Assembly: GCF_030345075.1 (NCBI RefSeq)
Contig: NZ_CP128361.1
Location: 5,270,001 to 5,334,000, forward strand
Direction of reading: 5' to 3'
DNA from: Solwaraspora sp. WMMA2065
Lineage (GTDB): Bacteria > Actinomycetota > Actinomycetes > Mycobacteriales > Micromonosporaceae
DNA: 64,000 nucleotides
Part shown: piece by piece, positions 35,113 through 43,746 of the stretch
Numbering within the stretch: position 1 is the stretch's first letter
How the letters are laid out: each line of letters begins with the position of its first letter
The notes under the pieces: model-generated
The model's input: only the letters and a program-made list of their open reading frames with translations
The model's database searches: none
Told to the model about the DNA's origin: nothing
Position numbers and translations under genes: made by a program

Positions 35113-35235
35113 TAAGTAAGTAGTCCCAAGTCTCGTGGGTGACTGTGGGTGACGCGGATCGTGGGCATGCTGACGGTCGGCGTGGCCGGTTGCGGCGGCG
35201 CCGTCGTGATGATGATGGGACTTGGGACTACTTAC
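35113..35235. mobile_element. 123-bp MITE-like element with 9-bp target duplication
   Basis: GTAAGTAGTCCCAAGTC (35116-35132) is perfectly inverted at 35219-35235. The unit is flanked by the direct repeat GTTGGTCGG (35104-35112 and 35236-35244). There is no coding capacity. The left end carries three extra bases (TAA) before the repeat. The size, terminal repeats and duplication fit a non-autonomous element; the parent IS is unknown. Confidence 0.6.
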
Positions 35236-35402
35236 GTTGGTCGGGTATTCATCTTGAGGTGGGTCGACGGCCGTTAGCGTCAGCCCTTCATTAGGATCGG
35301 GTCCACATCGTGGATCTTGAAAAAAATGCCTTCTGGCCTGGCAAGGTAGGACGTGACGGATAGGTCGATGAGACCTTGGAGTGCTGCAGTCACGCAGGTG
35401 GA

Positions 35403-36111
35403 TCAGACGGTTGTGGGGATCCAGGGGGTGCCGGTGGCGGCTTGGGTGAGTGCGTCGAGCATGTTGATGCCGTGTCGGGTGGCGGTGTAGCTGCGGATCG
35501 CGGCGAAGTGTTCGGCTCCGGTCATGGTGCGCATGCTGCCGGAGACCTTGACGCGGAGTTTCGGCAGGCGGATGGTCCGGTCGGCGGCGTTGTTGTTGAA
35601 CGGCACGGTCGGGTCGGTGATGAACCTCAGGTAGTCGTCGCGTCGGTCGCGGAGCCGTACGAACAGGGCGTGGTGCTTGCGTTGCAGCTTGCCTGTCCGG
35701 TGGCGGTGGCGGTGGCGCCGAGCACGACAGCCGAGCGCAGCAGGTGTGCCTGTTCGGCCAGGTCGGCCGGGTCGGGTTCACCACCGCCGACGCGGGCCGT
35801 GACCGTCAGGCGGTTCAGCTGCCGCAGGGCTGCGATGGCCTGGCCGGCGAGGTCGGCGACCTGTCCGGCGACGGTGTCGACCACATAGACCAGTTCCCGC
35901 AGCACGTGGGCGTTGCGCAGGGCGTGGACCGCGTCGGTGTAGGTGTTGTACGGGGCCCATGCGTCGTGTACCGCGACGCCGGTGAAGGCGGGCAGCACCA
36001 GTCCGTCGACACCGTGTCTGCGGTGGACCGTCAGCAGCACGTCGGTGTGCGTGGAGGTGGAGTGCAGCCAGGCCAGGCGACCGTCGACGCGCATGCCGGT
36101 CTTGTCGAAAC
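35403..36111 (-). pseudogene. IS66-family transposase remnant, frameshifted and 5'-truncated
   Basis: On the minus strand, the part from 36111 begins FDKTGMRVDGRLAWLHSTST (IS66 core, with Lys where Glu usually follows the first catalytic Asp) and continues through VHDAWAPYNTY and AHVLRELVYVVD. Near 35685 the frame shifts, and the second frame gives VPFNNNAADRTIRLPKLRVK and the C-terminus to TGA at 35403. The N-terminal ~250 residues are missing: at 36112-36114 the gene meets the end of an IS256 derivative. Not functional. Confidence 0.8.
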
Positions 36112-36113
36112 GA

Positions 36114-36416
36114 GCCTGTCCGAATTCCTATGTAACGCCCCGTTCTGTATAATTATCGGGCATCGAGGGGATGTGGTTCGGGAGGAACAGGTCCAGCGCG
36201 TTGAGGGCCTGTTTCCAGCCGTGTACGCCGGCGCCTTCGACCATCCGCGGCGATCCGCCGCGTCAACGGCGCGACCTCCGCGTCGACATCGACGCCAGGG
36301 TCGTACTGCTCCACCGTTGAGACTGTCATCGAAACTGGTCCTATCTGTGTCGACCGGCTACCCGCCGGTCATAACGGACTAATACCGACATCCGCTACAT
36401 AAAATTACCTACAGGC
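36114..36416 (-). mobile_element. Internally deleted IS256-family derivative (303 bp)
   Basis: The ends begin GCCTGT inward on both sides and match the left and right ends of the full IS256 copy at 46661-51597. On the minus strand the segment reads left end, transposase start (VEQYDPGVDVDAEV), then jumps after about 25 codons to the C-terminal part (VEGAGVHGWKQALNALDLF) and the right end. About 1.3 kb of transposase is missing. It could be moved in trans by the intact relative. It interrupts the IS66 remnant. Confidence 0.75.
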
Positions 36417-36573
36417 CCCCATTTCGCAGCGCTCGACGTCAACCACTTTCGCGATTCAGCCGCCCGAATCCTCGCCGGGACCGACCACTCCAAGGCTTGT
36501 TGATCAAAAGGCTGTGACCAGGATGGATGAGGTTTCGGCATCCACAAGTCTCGGTGATGACCTCCAATCGGCG

Positions 36574-37818
36574 TCAACGCGCGACGGGCAGCACGGCGCG
36601 ACGTAGCGTCTGGTTCGACAGCGCGGTGAGCCCTGCAGCGGCCGCGAGGGCGGTGCCGCCCATAAATGCCGCCGCCGGTCCCCACAGCCCGGCGACCAAA
36701 CCGGTGAGCGCGTAGCTGACCGGAATGCCACCGTAACCGGCCAGGCTGCTCAGACTCATCACCCTGCCCAGGTACTGCGGCGGTGTGTGCGCCTGCAGCA
36801 GGGCCATCCCGAGCGCGCCAGCCAGACCGATGCTGACGCCGAGCAGTACCGACGCGGCGACCGCCCATTGCCTGGCCGGGGCAAAACCGACACCAGCGAG
36901 CGCGGCCCCCGTCACGAAGGCGAGAGGGCCAATGAGCAGGCCGGCGCGCGGGAGCCGGCCGAGCACTGCCACGGCCACCGCTGCCAGCGCGGCACCGACA
37001 CCGAAGCCGCCGACGATCAGGCCGACCCCCGTAGCACCCCAACCGCGCTCCTGGGCCAGCAGCGCGATGCCCACGTTGAACGGGCCGGTGAAGCCCAACT
37101 CGGCAACCGCCGAGACGAGCAGGATGGTACGCAGCAACGGCGACCGCGCGGCCACAGCCAGTCCGGCCCGGACCTCTCTACCCATACCCCGGGATCCCCC
37201 GGCGGGCTTGGCTGCCGCTCCGGGGCGGACCCTGACCGTGGCGAGCGCGAGCACAGAAACGGCGAAGGTGAGCGCGTTGAGCGCGAACGCCGCCGTGATC
37301 CCGTGTGCGGCCACGACCGCCCCGCCGAGCGGCGCACCGGCAACGATCGCCCCCCGCGCCAGCGTCATCCGCATGCCCTGCAGCCGGGCGAGGTGCTCGG
37401 ACGCCACCAGATACGGCGGCAGCGCCCCGACAGCGGGCAGGAACACCGCGTCGACCGCGCCAAACACCAGCGCCACCACGATCAGCACCGCGAGGGCTGG
37501 TTCCGTGGTGGCCGTAGCCACCGCCGCAGCGACCATCACCGCGCAACGCAGCGCGTCGCTGCCAAGCATCAGCCGCCGCACACCCCACCGGTCGACCACC
37601 GCCCCACCCACCGGGAGCAGCACCAGCCGGGATACCGAAGCGGTGGCCAGGACCAACCCGGCCCCACCGGCACCAGCAACCTGGACAGCGGTCCAGGCCA
37701 ACGCCACGAAGTAGACTTGATCACCCACAATCGACACGCCCAGCCCAGCGAGCCAGCGCAGGACGTTCCCGTCCCGGTAAGGAGGCGGTTGCCGGACCGG
37801 AACCGTCTGCGGCGTCAT
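36574..37818 (-). CDS. MFS transporter, putative drug exporter
   Basis: 414 residues from ATG 37818 (MTPQTVPVRQPPPYRDG). About twelve hydrophobic segments are visible (LVLATASVSRLVLLPVGGAVV, AVMVAAAVATATTEPALAVL, LLRTILLVSAVAELGFTGPF, AVAASVLLGVSIGLAGALGMA), with the loop-2/3 signature VDRWGVRRLML typical of enterobactin/macrolide-type MFS exporters. The start overlaps the stop of the ArsR-type regulator by 4 bp (ATGA), so the two are co-translated and the regulator probably represses the pair. It is one of the few cargo genes in the mobile region. The substrate is unknown. Confidence 0.88.
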   Translation of the reverse strand: MTPQTVPVRQPPPYRDGNVLRWLAGLGVSIVGDQVYFVALAWTAVQVAGAGGAGLVLATASVSRLVLLPVGGAVVDRWGVRRLMLGSDALRCAVMVAAAVATATTEPALAVLIVVALVFGAVDAVFLPAVGALPPYLVASEHLARLQGMRMTLARGAIVAGAPLGGAVVAAHGITAAFALNALTFAVSVLALATVRVRPGAAAKPAGGSRGMGREVRAGLAVAARSPLLRTILLVSAVAELGFTGPFNVGIALLAQERGWGATGVGLIVGGFGVGAALAAVAVAVLGRLPRAGLLIGPLAFVTGAALAGVGFAPARQWAVAASVLLGVSIGLAGALGMALLQAHTPPQYLGRVMSLSSLAGYGGIPVSYALTGLVAGLWGPAAAFMGGTALAAAAGLTALSNQTLRRAVLPVAR

Positions 37819-38405
37819 GGCCTGAACGGGAAGGCGTGGATGAACATCAGAACCGGCTCCCGGCCGGGCTCGTCGGGCCGATCCTCGGCACCGACTCGCC
37901 CGCGCTCGGCCCACTTCTGCACCACCGTCGTCAGCTCGGCACTCAGCTCGGCCAACTCGGGCGCCGTGAGACGGAGCAGGGAGTCGCTGGAGAACGAGGC
38001 GTCGATCCACGCCTCGCCCCAGGCGTGATCCTCGTCGATCCACCGTTCGAGCCGGCTAATCTGATGGGCCAGCATCTGACGCCTGGCCGCGACCGCCACG
38101 CCACGGGCCTGCGGATCGTCGGCGAACTCCGACCCCGCGAAGCTGAAACCCTCGTGGGTCTTGCGCCACCAGCGCTCCCGCCGGTCACCAGAGCGGCACG
38201 GCGCCTCCTCGATGAGGCCGTGCGTGGCCAGCTCCCGCAGGTGGTAGCCGACCAGTGAGAGCGACTCGTCGACCAACTCGGCGAGCCGGGACGCAGTCGC
38301 CTCCCGCTCCACGGTCAGCGCGTAGAGCAACCGCAGCCGCAATGGATGGGCGAACATCCGTAGCTCGGCAACGTTCGTGAGTCGCCGGTTCGATCCGGGT
38401 GGCAT
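37815..38405 (-). CDS. ArsR-type winged-helix transcriptional regulator
   Basis: 196 residues from ATG 38405 (MPPGSNRRLT). A winged helix is visible at ~10-80: VAELRMFAHPLRLRLLYALT, TASRLAELVDESLSLVGYHL as helix-turn-helix, and EEAPCRSGDRRERWWRKTH as the wing. The C-terminal half is helical (ARRQMLAHQISRLERWIDED) as in the helix_turn_helix_ArsR/DUF-type regulators paired with exporters. It overlaps the MFS gene by 4 bp, so it probably controls that transporter and itself. No metal-binding Cys cluster is evident, so a metal-sensing role is unlikely. Confidence 0.85.
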   Translation of the reverse strand: MPPGSNRRLTNVAELRMFAHPLRLRLLYALTVEREATASRLAELVDESLSLVGYHLRELATHGLIEEAPCRSGDRRERWWRKTHEGFSFAGSEFADDPQARGVAVAARRQMLAHQISRLERWIDEDHAWGEAWIDASFSSDSLLRLTAPELAELSAELTTVVQKWAERGRVGAEDRPDEPGREPVLMFIHAFPFRP

Positions 38406-38460
38406 GCATCCACCGTAGAAGGTCAAAGACTTTAGTGCAACTTTTTTGTCTAGTCCGTTG
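38406..38460 (-). promoter_or_regulatory. Promoter/operator region of the ArsR-MFS operon
   Basis: An unusually AT-rich stretch immediately upstream of the regulator start. On the minus strand it reads ACAAAAAAGTTGCAC then TAAAGTCTTTGACC, with partial dyad symmetry (AAAGT/ACTAAAGTCTTT) suited to an ArsR dimer. TTGCAC could serve as a -35 element. The assignment rests on position and base composition only. Confidence 0.35.
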
Positions 38461-38518
38461 GGAACGGTCACCGGCCCGAGCTCAGCTCCGCAAGCCGGTC
38501 CGATGAACGACGGCGCAC

Positions 38519-39184
38519 CTAACATCGTCGACTGCGACGAGGTGACTTGGGACGTCGAGGGATCTCGCACCAGGTGACGACACTGCAGGCTTGAAATGTG
38601 TCCCCTTCGCGGCCGAGCGTCACTCCGGAGGCTGCGAGGTGCGGTTTGAGAACCGTGCGCCAAGCCGGAACACACCCGCTCGACCTACCATACATCCGGC
38701 TTGTGGCGAGTGCGCCGCCGTCGACCCGCATGATGTAACCGATTTCCAGCCGGTCCAGGGTGCTGCGGAACTGGCTGTTGTCCCCGTAGCCGGCGTCCGC
38801 GGGCACGAGCGGCGGACGCAGCCTGTGCTCGGCCAGCTCGTCGAGCATTTCCACCACCAGTGCCCGCTTCGGCCGATGATGCTCACCCTCGAGTATCTGG
38901 CACCGGCCCCGACGGGCGGTCACCTCGGCCCGGTTCGCCTCATCGACCGCGTCGCCGTCCCACAGCACCGGCAGAAACAACCGCCAGTCCAGAGGACGCG
39001 ACGCGGTGTCGACGCCCGCGTGGACGCTCACCCCGATCTGACAGTTCGCGACCTTGCCCAGGGTGCCGGAGTACTGCCTGGCCCCGCCCGGCGAACTTTT
39101 GCCGTCCTTCGGGAAGCCGATGTCGTCCACCACCCACGCCACCGGCTTGACCACATCGACAGCGCGGCGGGCCGCCGCATCCAC
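38519..39184 (-). pseudogene. IS701-family transposase fragment
   Basis: 221 residues resembling the middle of IS701-type DDE transposases: VVDDIGFPKDGKSSPG with the first catalytic Asp, GVSVHAGVDTASRPLDWRLF, and VPADAGYGDNSQFR with the second Asp. The N-terminus is lost at ~39190, and the C-terminus degenerates after VVTWCEIPR (~38550), with no catalytic-Glu region. It lacks terminal repeats and is not functional. Confidence 0.75.
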
Positions 39185-39290
39185 GCCGCGCTAGGTCCCA
39201 CGTCGAGGTCGTTCTGATCTGCCGCAACCCCATCGGGAGGTGCACCCGACATCGCCAAGGCGGCCGTACACCATCGCCGGACATGCGGGC

Positions 39291-39750
39291 GTGTAGGGTG
39301 CCCAAAACTAGATTCCGGCTGCTGACCTGCGGTTTCGAGGACTCGTTCAGACGGCTCGGTGGTACTCGTTGATGGTTCCTCCCAGCTTGTACGGTGCCAA
39401 TACCTGTCGCACGCGCTGTGAACTGGTCCCTCGCCAGCTTGAGGCACCTTCATGGTTATGGCGTTTCCAGTTGATCAATCTGTTCGCGATCCGCGTGTTC
39501 GACGCTCTTCTCGCCACGGCCCACAGTGACGGTGCCGTGCTCGCGGAGCTGCTGGCGCTGCGCCACGAGGTCGCGGTGCTCCGCCGCCAAGTCCACAGCC
39601 GACCAGGGCTGTCCTGGCCAGACCGGGCAATCCTGTCCGCGCTCGCCCGGTTCCTCCCCCGTCCGGTCCGCGCCCGACGACGGCTGGGAGGAACCATCAG
39701 CGAGTACCACCGAGCCGTCTGAACGAGATCTAGTTTTTGGCACCCTACAC
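39291..39750. mobile_element. 460-bp inverted-duplicated remnant of a rve-type IS
   Basis: GTGTAGGGTGCC (39291) is inverted at the right end (GGCACCCTACAC, 39739-39750), and the symmetry extends ~100 bp inward on each side. Both arms encode the same transposase C-terminus reading outward: LGGTINEYHRAV on the minus strand and LGGTISEYHRAV on the plus strand. Between them, 39469-39660 (+) encodes a transposase N-terminal piece (LALRHEVAVLRRQVHSRPGL, SWPDRAILSALARFLP) of the integrase-core type. The catalytic core is absent. Confidence 0.65.
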
Positions 39751-40066
39751 GCCGCATCGGCTCGGCACCCCGGCGCGGACACCAGTTGGCACACGTTCGG
39801 CGTTCCCCGGAGTCGGCCTCGACCGCGCGCCGGCGGTGAGGTCGGATCGGACCTGCCGCTGGATGATCGTCTTCGGGCATGCCTGGTACCGCAGCCGTTC
39901 CCTGCGTCCCGGACCGTCGACGATGTCCCGTCCGGACATTAGCAAGGCCTGCGAGCCCGACCAGATGTTGCACGACGCATAGTTAATTACCGGAGTATTT
40001 CGTCATATTCCTTCAATATTTCCCACATCGGATGTTCGGTGGGTGCCGCGGCGGCATGTGCCGGGT
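39751..40066. other. 316-bp stretch without a recognisable gene
   Basis: Between the inverted-duplicated remnant and the IS256 copy. Frames are open but no product is recognisable. The last ~100 bp (39975-40066) is AT-rich compared with its surroundings. Probably an eroded fragment of older sequence. Confidence 0.5.
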
Positions 40067-40111
40067 GTGTACAACTAACGGCGGATCTGCTGATCAAGGG
40101 AGATGCGCCAG

Positions 40112-40933
40112 ATGACGACCGAGACCATCATCGAGCAGGAGCCGGCAGGCGGGTCGGTGGCTACGGCCACGGACGAGCAGTTGATCGCGTTGCTGGTGGA
40201 CCGGGCACGTGGTGAAGGGCTGAAGCTGACCGGTGAGGGTGGTCTGCTGCAGCAGCTGACCAAGCGGGTCCTGGAGTCCGCCCTGGAGGGCGAGATCACC
40301 GACCACGTCGGCTACGACAAGCACGACCCGGCGGGCAAGGGCACCGGGAACTCCCGTAACGGCACCCGGACGAAGACCGTGCTGACCGACGTCGGCCCGG
40401 TCGAGGTACGGGTCCCGCGGGATGTCGCGGGGACGTTCGAGCCGCGGATCGTGCGTAAGCGCCAGCGCAGGTTGTCCGGGGTGGATGAGCTAGTGCTGTC
40501 GTTGTCGGCCCGGGGGCTGACGCATGGGGAGATCGCCGCGCACCTGGCCGAGGTGTACGGCGCCGAGGTGTCGAAGCAGACGATCTCGACGATCACGGAC
40601 AAGGTCATCGACGGGATGACCGAGTGGCGGAACAGGCCACTCGACCCGGTGTACCCGGTCGTGTTCATCGATGCGATCAATGTGAAGATCCGGGACGGGA
40701 AGGTCGCGAACCGGCCCATCTACCTGGCGATGGCGGTCACCGTCGACGGCCACCGGGACATCCTCGGTCTGTGGGCCGGTGACGGCGGCGAGGGAGCCAA
40801 GCACTGGCTGCACGTGCTCACCGAGCTGAAGAACCGGGGTGTGGCCGACGTGCTGATGCTCGTCTGCGACGGGCTCAAGGGCCTGCCGGAGGCGGTCGAG
40901 GCGGTGTGGCCGGCCACCATCGTGCAGACGTAA
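40112..40933 (+). pseudogene. IS256-family transposase, N-terminal part
   Basis: 273 residues from ATG 40112 (AAGGGAG lies 9 nt upstream). Family hallmarks are present: LLQQLTKRVLESALEGEITDH, GNSRNGTRTKTVLTDVGPVE, VPRDVAGTFEPRIVRKRQRR, VYPVVFIDAINVKIRDG with the first catalytic Asp, and LMLVCDGLKGLPEAVEAVWP with the second Asp. It stops at VQT followed by TAA, exactly where the family continues CIIHLLR; the rest is at about 42000-42462. Truncated by the IS66 insertion and lacking the catalytic Glu. Confidence 0.85.
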
Positions 40934-41037
40934 ACATTCAGGTGGTGCGCGAAGAGTGACGGTCAGCGCGGGTTGAGTGACGGGGTTCGACCGGCTCGAC
41001 GCCGTTCTGTCCGTTGTGGTTTGATCTTGGCGTATCG

Positions 41038-42462
41038 GTGTCGGAGGATCTGTCTCGTGAAGAGTTGATCTCGCTGGCACGGACGCAGGACGCTCGGATT
41101 GCTGAGCAGGACGCGCAGATCGCGGAGTTGACGGCGGCGTACGAGGCGCTCGCGGTGCGGCTGGCGCGGGTCGAGCATCTGTTGTCGCGGAACTCGTCGA
41201 ACTCGTCGTCTCCGCCGTCGAAGGATGATGATCCGGGGCGTACGCCACCTGCGGCGAGGAAGAAGCGGGACACCCCGGCGGGTACGCGGGGTAGGCAGCG
41301 GGGTGCGCCGGGGTCGAACCTGGCCTGGTCGGATGCTCCTGATCAGCGGCGGGACCGGTTCCCCGAGGGTAGTTGCGGGTGCGGCGCGGAGTTGGTGGAC
41401 GCGCGGGATCTGGGTGTGGTGGACCGGTATCAGCAGGTCGAGGTTCCGTTGATGACCGCGACGCTGACCCAGTACGACCAGCATGCGGTGCGGTGTGGGT
41501 GCGGGAAGCTGCACACCGCGGCCCGGCCGGAAGGCGCGGGGGCCGGTCCGGTGGGGTACGGCCCGAACCTGCAGGCGTGGGCGGTCTATCTGATGGTCGT
41601 GCATTTCATCCCGGTGCAGCGGTGTGTACAGATGCTTCGGTCGCTGACCGGTGCGACACCGTCGCCGGGGTTCGTGCACGGCGTGCTGACCCGGGTCGCG
41701 GCGCTGACCAGCGAGGTCGACAAACGGATCCGCATGTTGATCACCCTGGCGTACGCGGTGTGCTGTGACGAGACGCCGCTGCGGGTCGGGCCAAAGAAAC
41801 CGAGGCCGGGCCGGAAGAAGGCCGAGAAGTACCTGCTCGTGGCGTGTACCGAGTTGTGGACTCACTACCAGGTCGGTGACCGGGACCTGGCCACGTTCAC
41901 GGCGTTCGTGGTCAAGGACCTGACCGGCTCGGTGGTCGTGCACGACCGGTACCGGAACTACGACTCGGCCGAGTTGGGCACGCTGGTCCACCAACTGTGT
42001 TGGATCCACCTGCTGCGAAGCTCGTTCCGCTACGCGGCACGGCAGGACTGGGAGAAGATCGCCAAGGCGCTCAAGCCGGTCTACACCGCACCCACGGAGG
42101 ACGCGGCGACCGAGCGGTTCCTGGAGTTCGCCGAGGCCTGGGGGCGGAAGTACCCGGCGATCGTGAAGCTGTGGGAGAACGCCTGGGCCGAGTTCGTGCC
42201 GTTCCTCGGCTTCGACGTGGAGATCCGCAAGGTCATCTGCTCGACGAACGCGATCGAGTCCGTCAACGCCCGTATCCGCAAGGCCGTCCGCGCCCGCGGG
42301 CACTTCCCCAACGAGCAGGCCGCGCTCAAGTGCGTGTACATGGCGTTGATGAGCCTGGACCCGACCGGCAACGGCCGCCGCAGGTGGACCATGCGCTGGA
42401 AGGCGCCTCTCAACGCGTTCCAGATCGCCTTCGAGGGCCGGCTCACCCCGGCCAACCTCTGA
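41038..42462 (+). CDS. Chimeric transposase: IS66-type N-terminal part fused in frame to IS256-type C-terminal part
   Basis: 474 residues from GTG 41038 (TTG 41014 is the longest alternative). Residues 1-~320 are IS66 TnpC: coiled coil LARTQDARIAEQDAQIAELT, NSSNSSSPPSKDD, a zinc-binding segment (CGCGAELVDARDL, VRCGCGKLH), YGPNLQAWAVYLMVVHFIPV, CCDETPLRVGPKK with the first Asp, and VVVHDRYRNYDS with the second. From HLLRSSFRYAARQDWEKIAK (~321) it is IS256: CSTNAIESVNARIRKAVRAR contains that family's catalytic Glu, ending in RWKAPLNAFQIAFEGRL. The reading frame is unbroken across the join at ~41998-42015. Whether it has any activity is unknown. Confidence 0.8.
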   Translation: MSEDLSREELISLARTQDARIAEQDAQIAELTAAYEALAVRLARVEHLLSRNSSNSSSPPSKDDDPGRTPPAARKKRDTPAGTRGRQRGAPGSNLAWSDAPDQRRDRFPEGSCGCGAELVDARDLGVVDRYQQVEVPLMTATLTQYDQHAVRCGCGKLHTAARPEGAGAGPVGYGPNLQAWAVYLMVVHFIPVQRCVQMLRSLTGATPSPGFVHGVLTRVAALTSEVDKRIRMLITLAYAVCCDETPLRVGPKKPRPGRKKAEKYLLVACTELWTHYQVGDRDLATFTAFVVKDLTGSVVVHDRYRNYDSAELGTLVHQLCWIHLLRSSFRYAARQDWEKIAKALKPVYTAPTEDAATERFLEFAEAWGRKYPAIVKLWENAWAEFVPFLGFDVEIRKVICSTNAIESVNARIRKAVRARGHFPNEQAALKCVYMALMSLDPTGNGRRRWTMRWKAPLNAFQIAFEGRLTPANL

Positions 42463-42531
42463 CCACTTCAACAACCAAGATCAGCCGTTAACTTGACACT
42501 CCCCCATTGAACGAGTTTTGGCACGGCACAG

Positions 42532-42612
42532 GTGCGAGCGGAGTGATGGGAGACTGTCACGCTCCGTTCCGTGGGAGCCCGAAGGTGAGAATCCTCCGGG
42601 TGACTCGACCCT
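42532..42612 (+). ncRNA. Possible 5' fragment of a third group II intron
   Basis: The stretch opens GTGCGAGCGG and contains GTGGGAGCCCGAAGGTGAG and CCGGGTGACTCGACC, which resemble domain I segments of bacterial group II introns. It is cut by the IS5-type element 81 bp in. No other intron part is recognisable nearby, so this call is tentative. Confidence 0.3.
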
Positions 42613-43494
42613 GAGGTCTATTCACAGGCAATCCTGTAGAAGTGCAGCCCGATGACACAGGAGATCGTTTCCGTGAAGGTCGCGAGCGGTCTGCGGTAGT
42701 CGGTGTGCAGGATTCTCCAGGTCTTCAGGTTTGCGATGACCTGTTCGACGACCCAGCGGATCTTGTTGACCTGCCTGTTGTATTCCTTCTGCCACTCTGT
42801 GAGCTCGCCGCCCTTGGGCTTCTTGTACGGAGTGATCATGCCGTTGCCGACGTAGCCCTTGTCGCCGATCCAGTCTCCGGGATTCAGGCTGACGAGAACA
42901 CCGGTGTCGTTGATCGCGTACGAGTCGTGGTGGTTGCCGGTGACGGGATCGGAGACCCAGGCGAGCGCGCCGTCGAGGGTACAGGCGACCTGGACGCTCA
43001 TGCCCGTGGTCTTGTGCTTGCCGGAGTACAGACAGCGGTCCGTGCGCCATGACCAGCAGGGGAACAGAGTGCCGTCGACGATGTACTGGGCGGTCGGGTC
43101 GAGCTCGTCGGCGGTCGGCACGAACCCCGCCAGCACGCGGTCGAGGACCGGGGTGATGGCGGTGACCGCCCGTGAGATCGTCGACTGGGAGACGCCGTGC
43201 GCCTCGGCGATCTCCGCTTGGACACGGTTACGACGCATGTAGGTCAACGCGACCACGAGGGCACGGTAGAGGCCGAGGACCGGGGGCCACGGTTCCATGC
43301 CCAGGTTCCGGCATTCGGCGCGGACCAGCACGCAGAGGTCGCGGATCTGATCGGTCGTGAAGCCGGTGGTATGATACATGCTCGGCGGTCCGCTTTCTTT
43401 GGTTGTTGTGTGGAAACTCCATCCTATGGGAGGGCGGGCCGTCTCATTCATCGGGGGTCCACTGTGGGTTACTGGGCCCTGCTGAATAAGCCTC
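42613..43494 (-). mobile_element. IS5-family element
   Basis: Imperfect inverted ends: GAGGTCTATTCACAGG at 42613 and GAGGCTTATTCAGCAGGG read inward from 43494. The enclosed ~880 bp carries one transposase gene, the usual size for the family. A target duplication is not obvious. Confidence 0.6.
42618..43379 (-). CDS. IS5-family DDE transposase
   Basis: 253 residues from ATG 43379 (MYHTTGFTTDQIRDL). An N-terminal helix-turn-helix is visible (VQAEIAEAHGVSQSTISRAV, ~60-80). The DDE_Tnp_4-type core follows: YIVDGTLFPCWSW with the first Asp, YSGKHKTTGMSVQVACTLDG, PGDWIGDKGYVGNGM with the second Asp, and NKIRWVVEQVIANLKTWRIL with the Glu. All catalytic positions are present and the gene fills its IS, so it may be functional. 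The stop lies 5 bp inside the left end. Confidence 0.88.
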   Translation of the reverse strand: MYHTTGFTTDQIRDLCVLVRAECRNLGMEPWPPVLGLYRALVVALTYMRRNRVQAEIAEAHGVSQSTISRAVTAITPVLDRVLAGFVPTADELDPTAQYIVDGTLFPCWSWRTDRCLYSGKHKTTGMSVQVACTLDGALAWVSDPVTGNHHDSYAINDTGVLVSLNPGDWIGDKGYVGNGMITPYKKPKGGELTEWQKEYNRQVNKIRWVVEQVIANLKTWRILHTDYRRPLATFTETISCVIGLHFYRIACE

Positions 43495-43542
43495 CCTGGA
43501 GAGACATTCAGAACTTGTAATAGGTATACATTTGACAAAGCC

Positions 43543-43728
43543 TTGAAGGGCGTGTATATTCGAACCCCGTTCCGGTTGAACGAATTCCAAGTAATGCTGG
43601 TTTCTGCCCATAAGGATGGCACCACAGAGAGATTGATCACTGCTGAAGCGGCAAATATACGTCAATTGGTATTGCGGCAGAGGCGGGCATCCAGCGAAGA
43701 CCTGAAGGATGCCGGAATAATCCTCTAG
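43543..43728 (+). CDS. Small hypothetical protein, doubtful
   Basis: A 61-residue frame (MKGVYIRTPFRLNEFQVMLV to SSEDLKDAGIIL) in a locally AT-rich stretch between the IS5 element and an ISKra4 remnant. No convincing ribosome-binding site and no recognised domain. The base composition differs from the chromosome. It may belong to the same eroded element as 43747-44267. Confidence 0.3.
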   Translation: MKGVYIRTPFRLNEFQVMLVSAHKDGTTERLITAEAANIRQLVLRQRRASSEDLKDAGIIL

Positions 43729-43746
43729 TAGTCTCCGGAGCAGGTG

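Larger units (their letters stand above)
40067..42499 (+). mobile_element. IS256-family element interrupted by an IS66-derived segment
   Basis: Imperfect terminal inverted repeats are visible: left GTGTACAACTAACGGCGGAT (40067-40086) against GTGTCAAGTTAACGGCTGAT read inward from 42499. The N-terminal two thirds of the transposase lies at 40112-40930 and the C-terminal third at about 42000-42462. Between them (40931 to ~41997) lies IS66-type sequence whose right end is missing, so insertion was followed by a deletion joining the two transposases. Confidence 0.75.
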
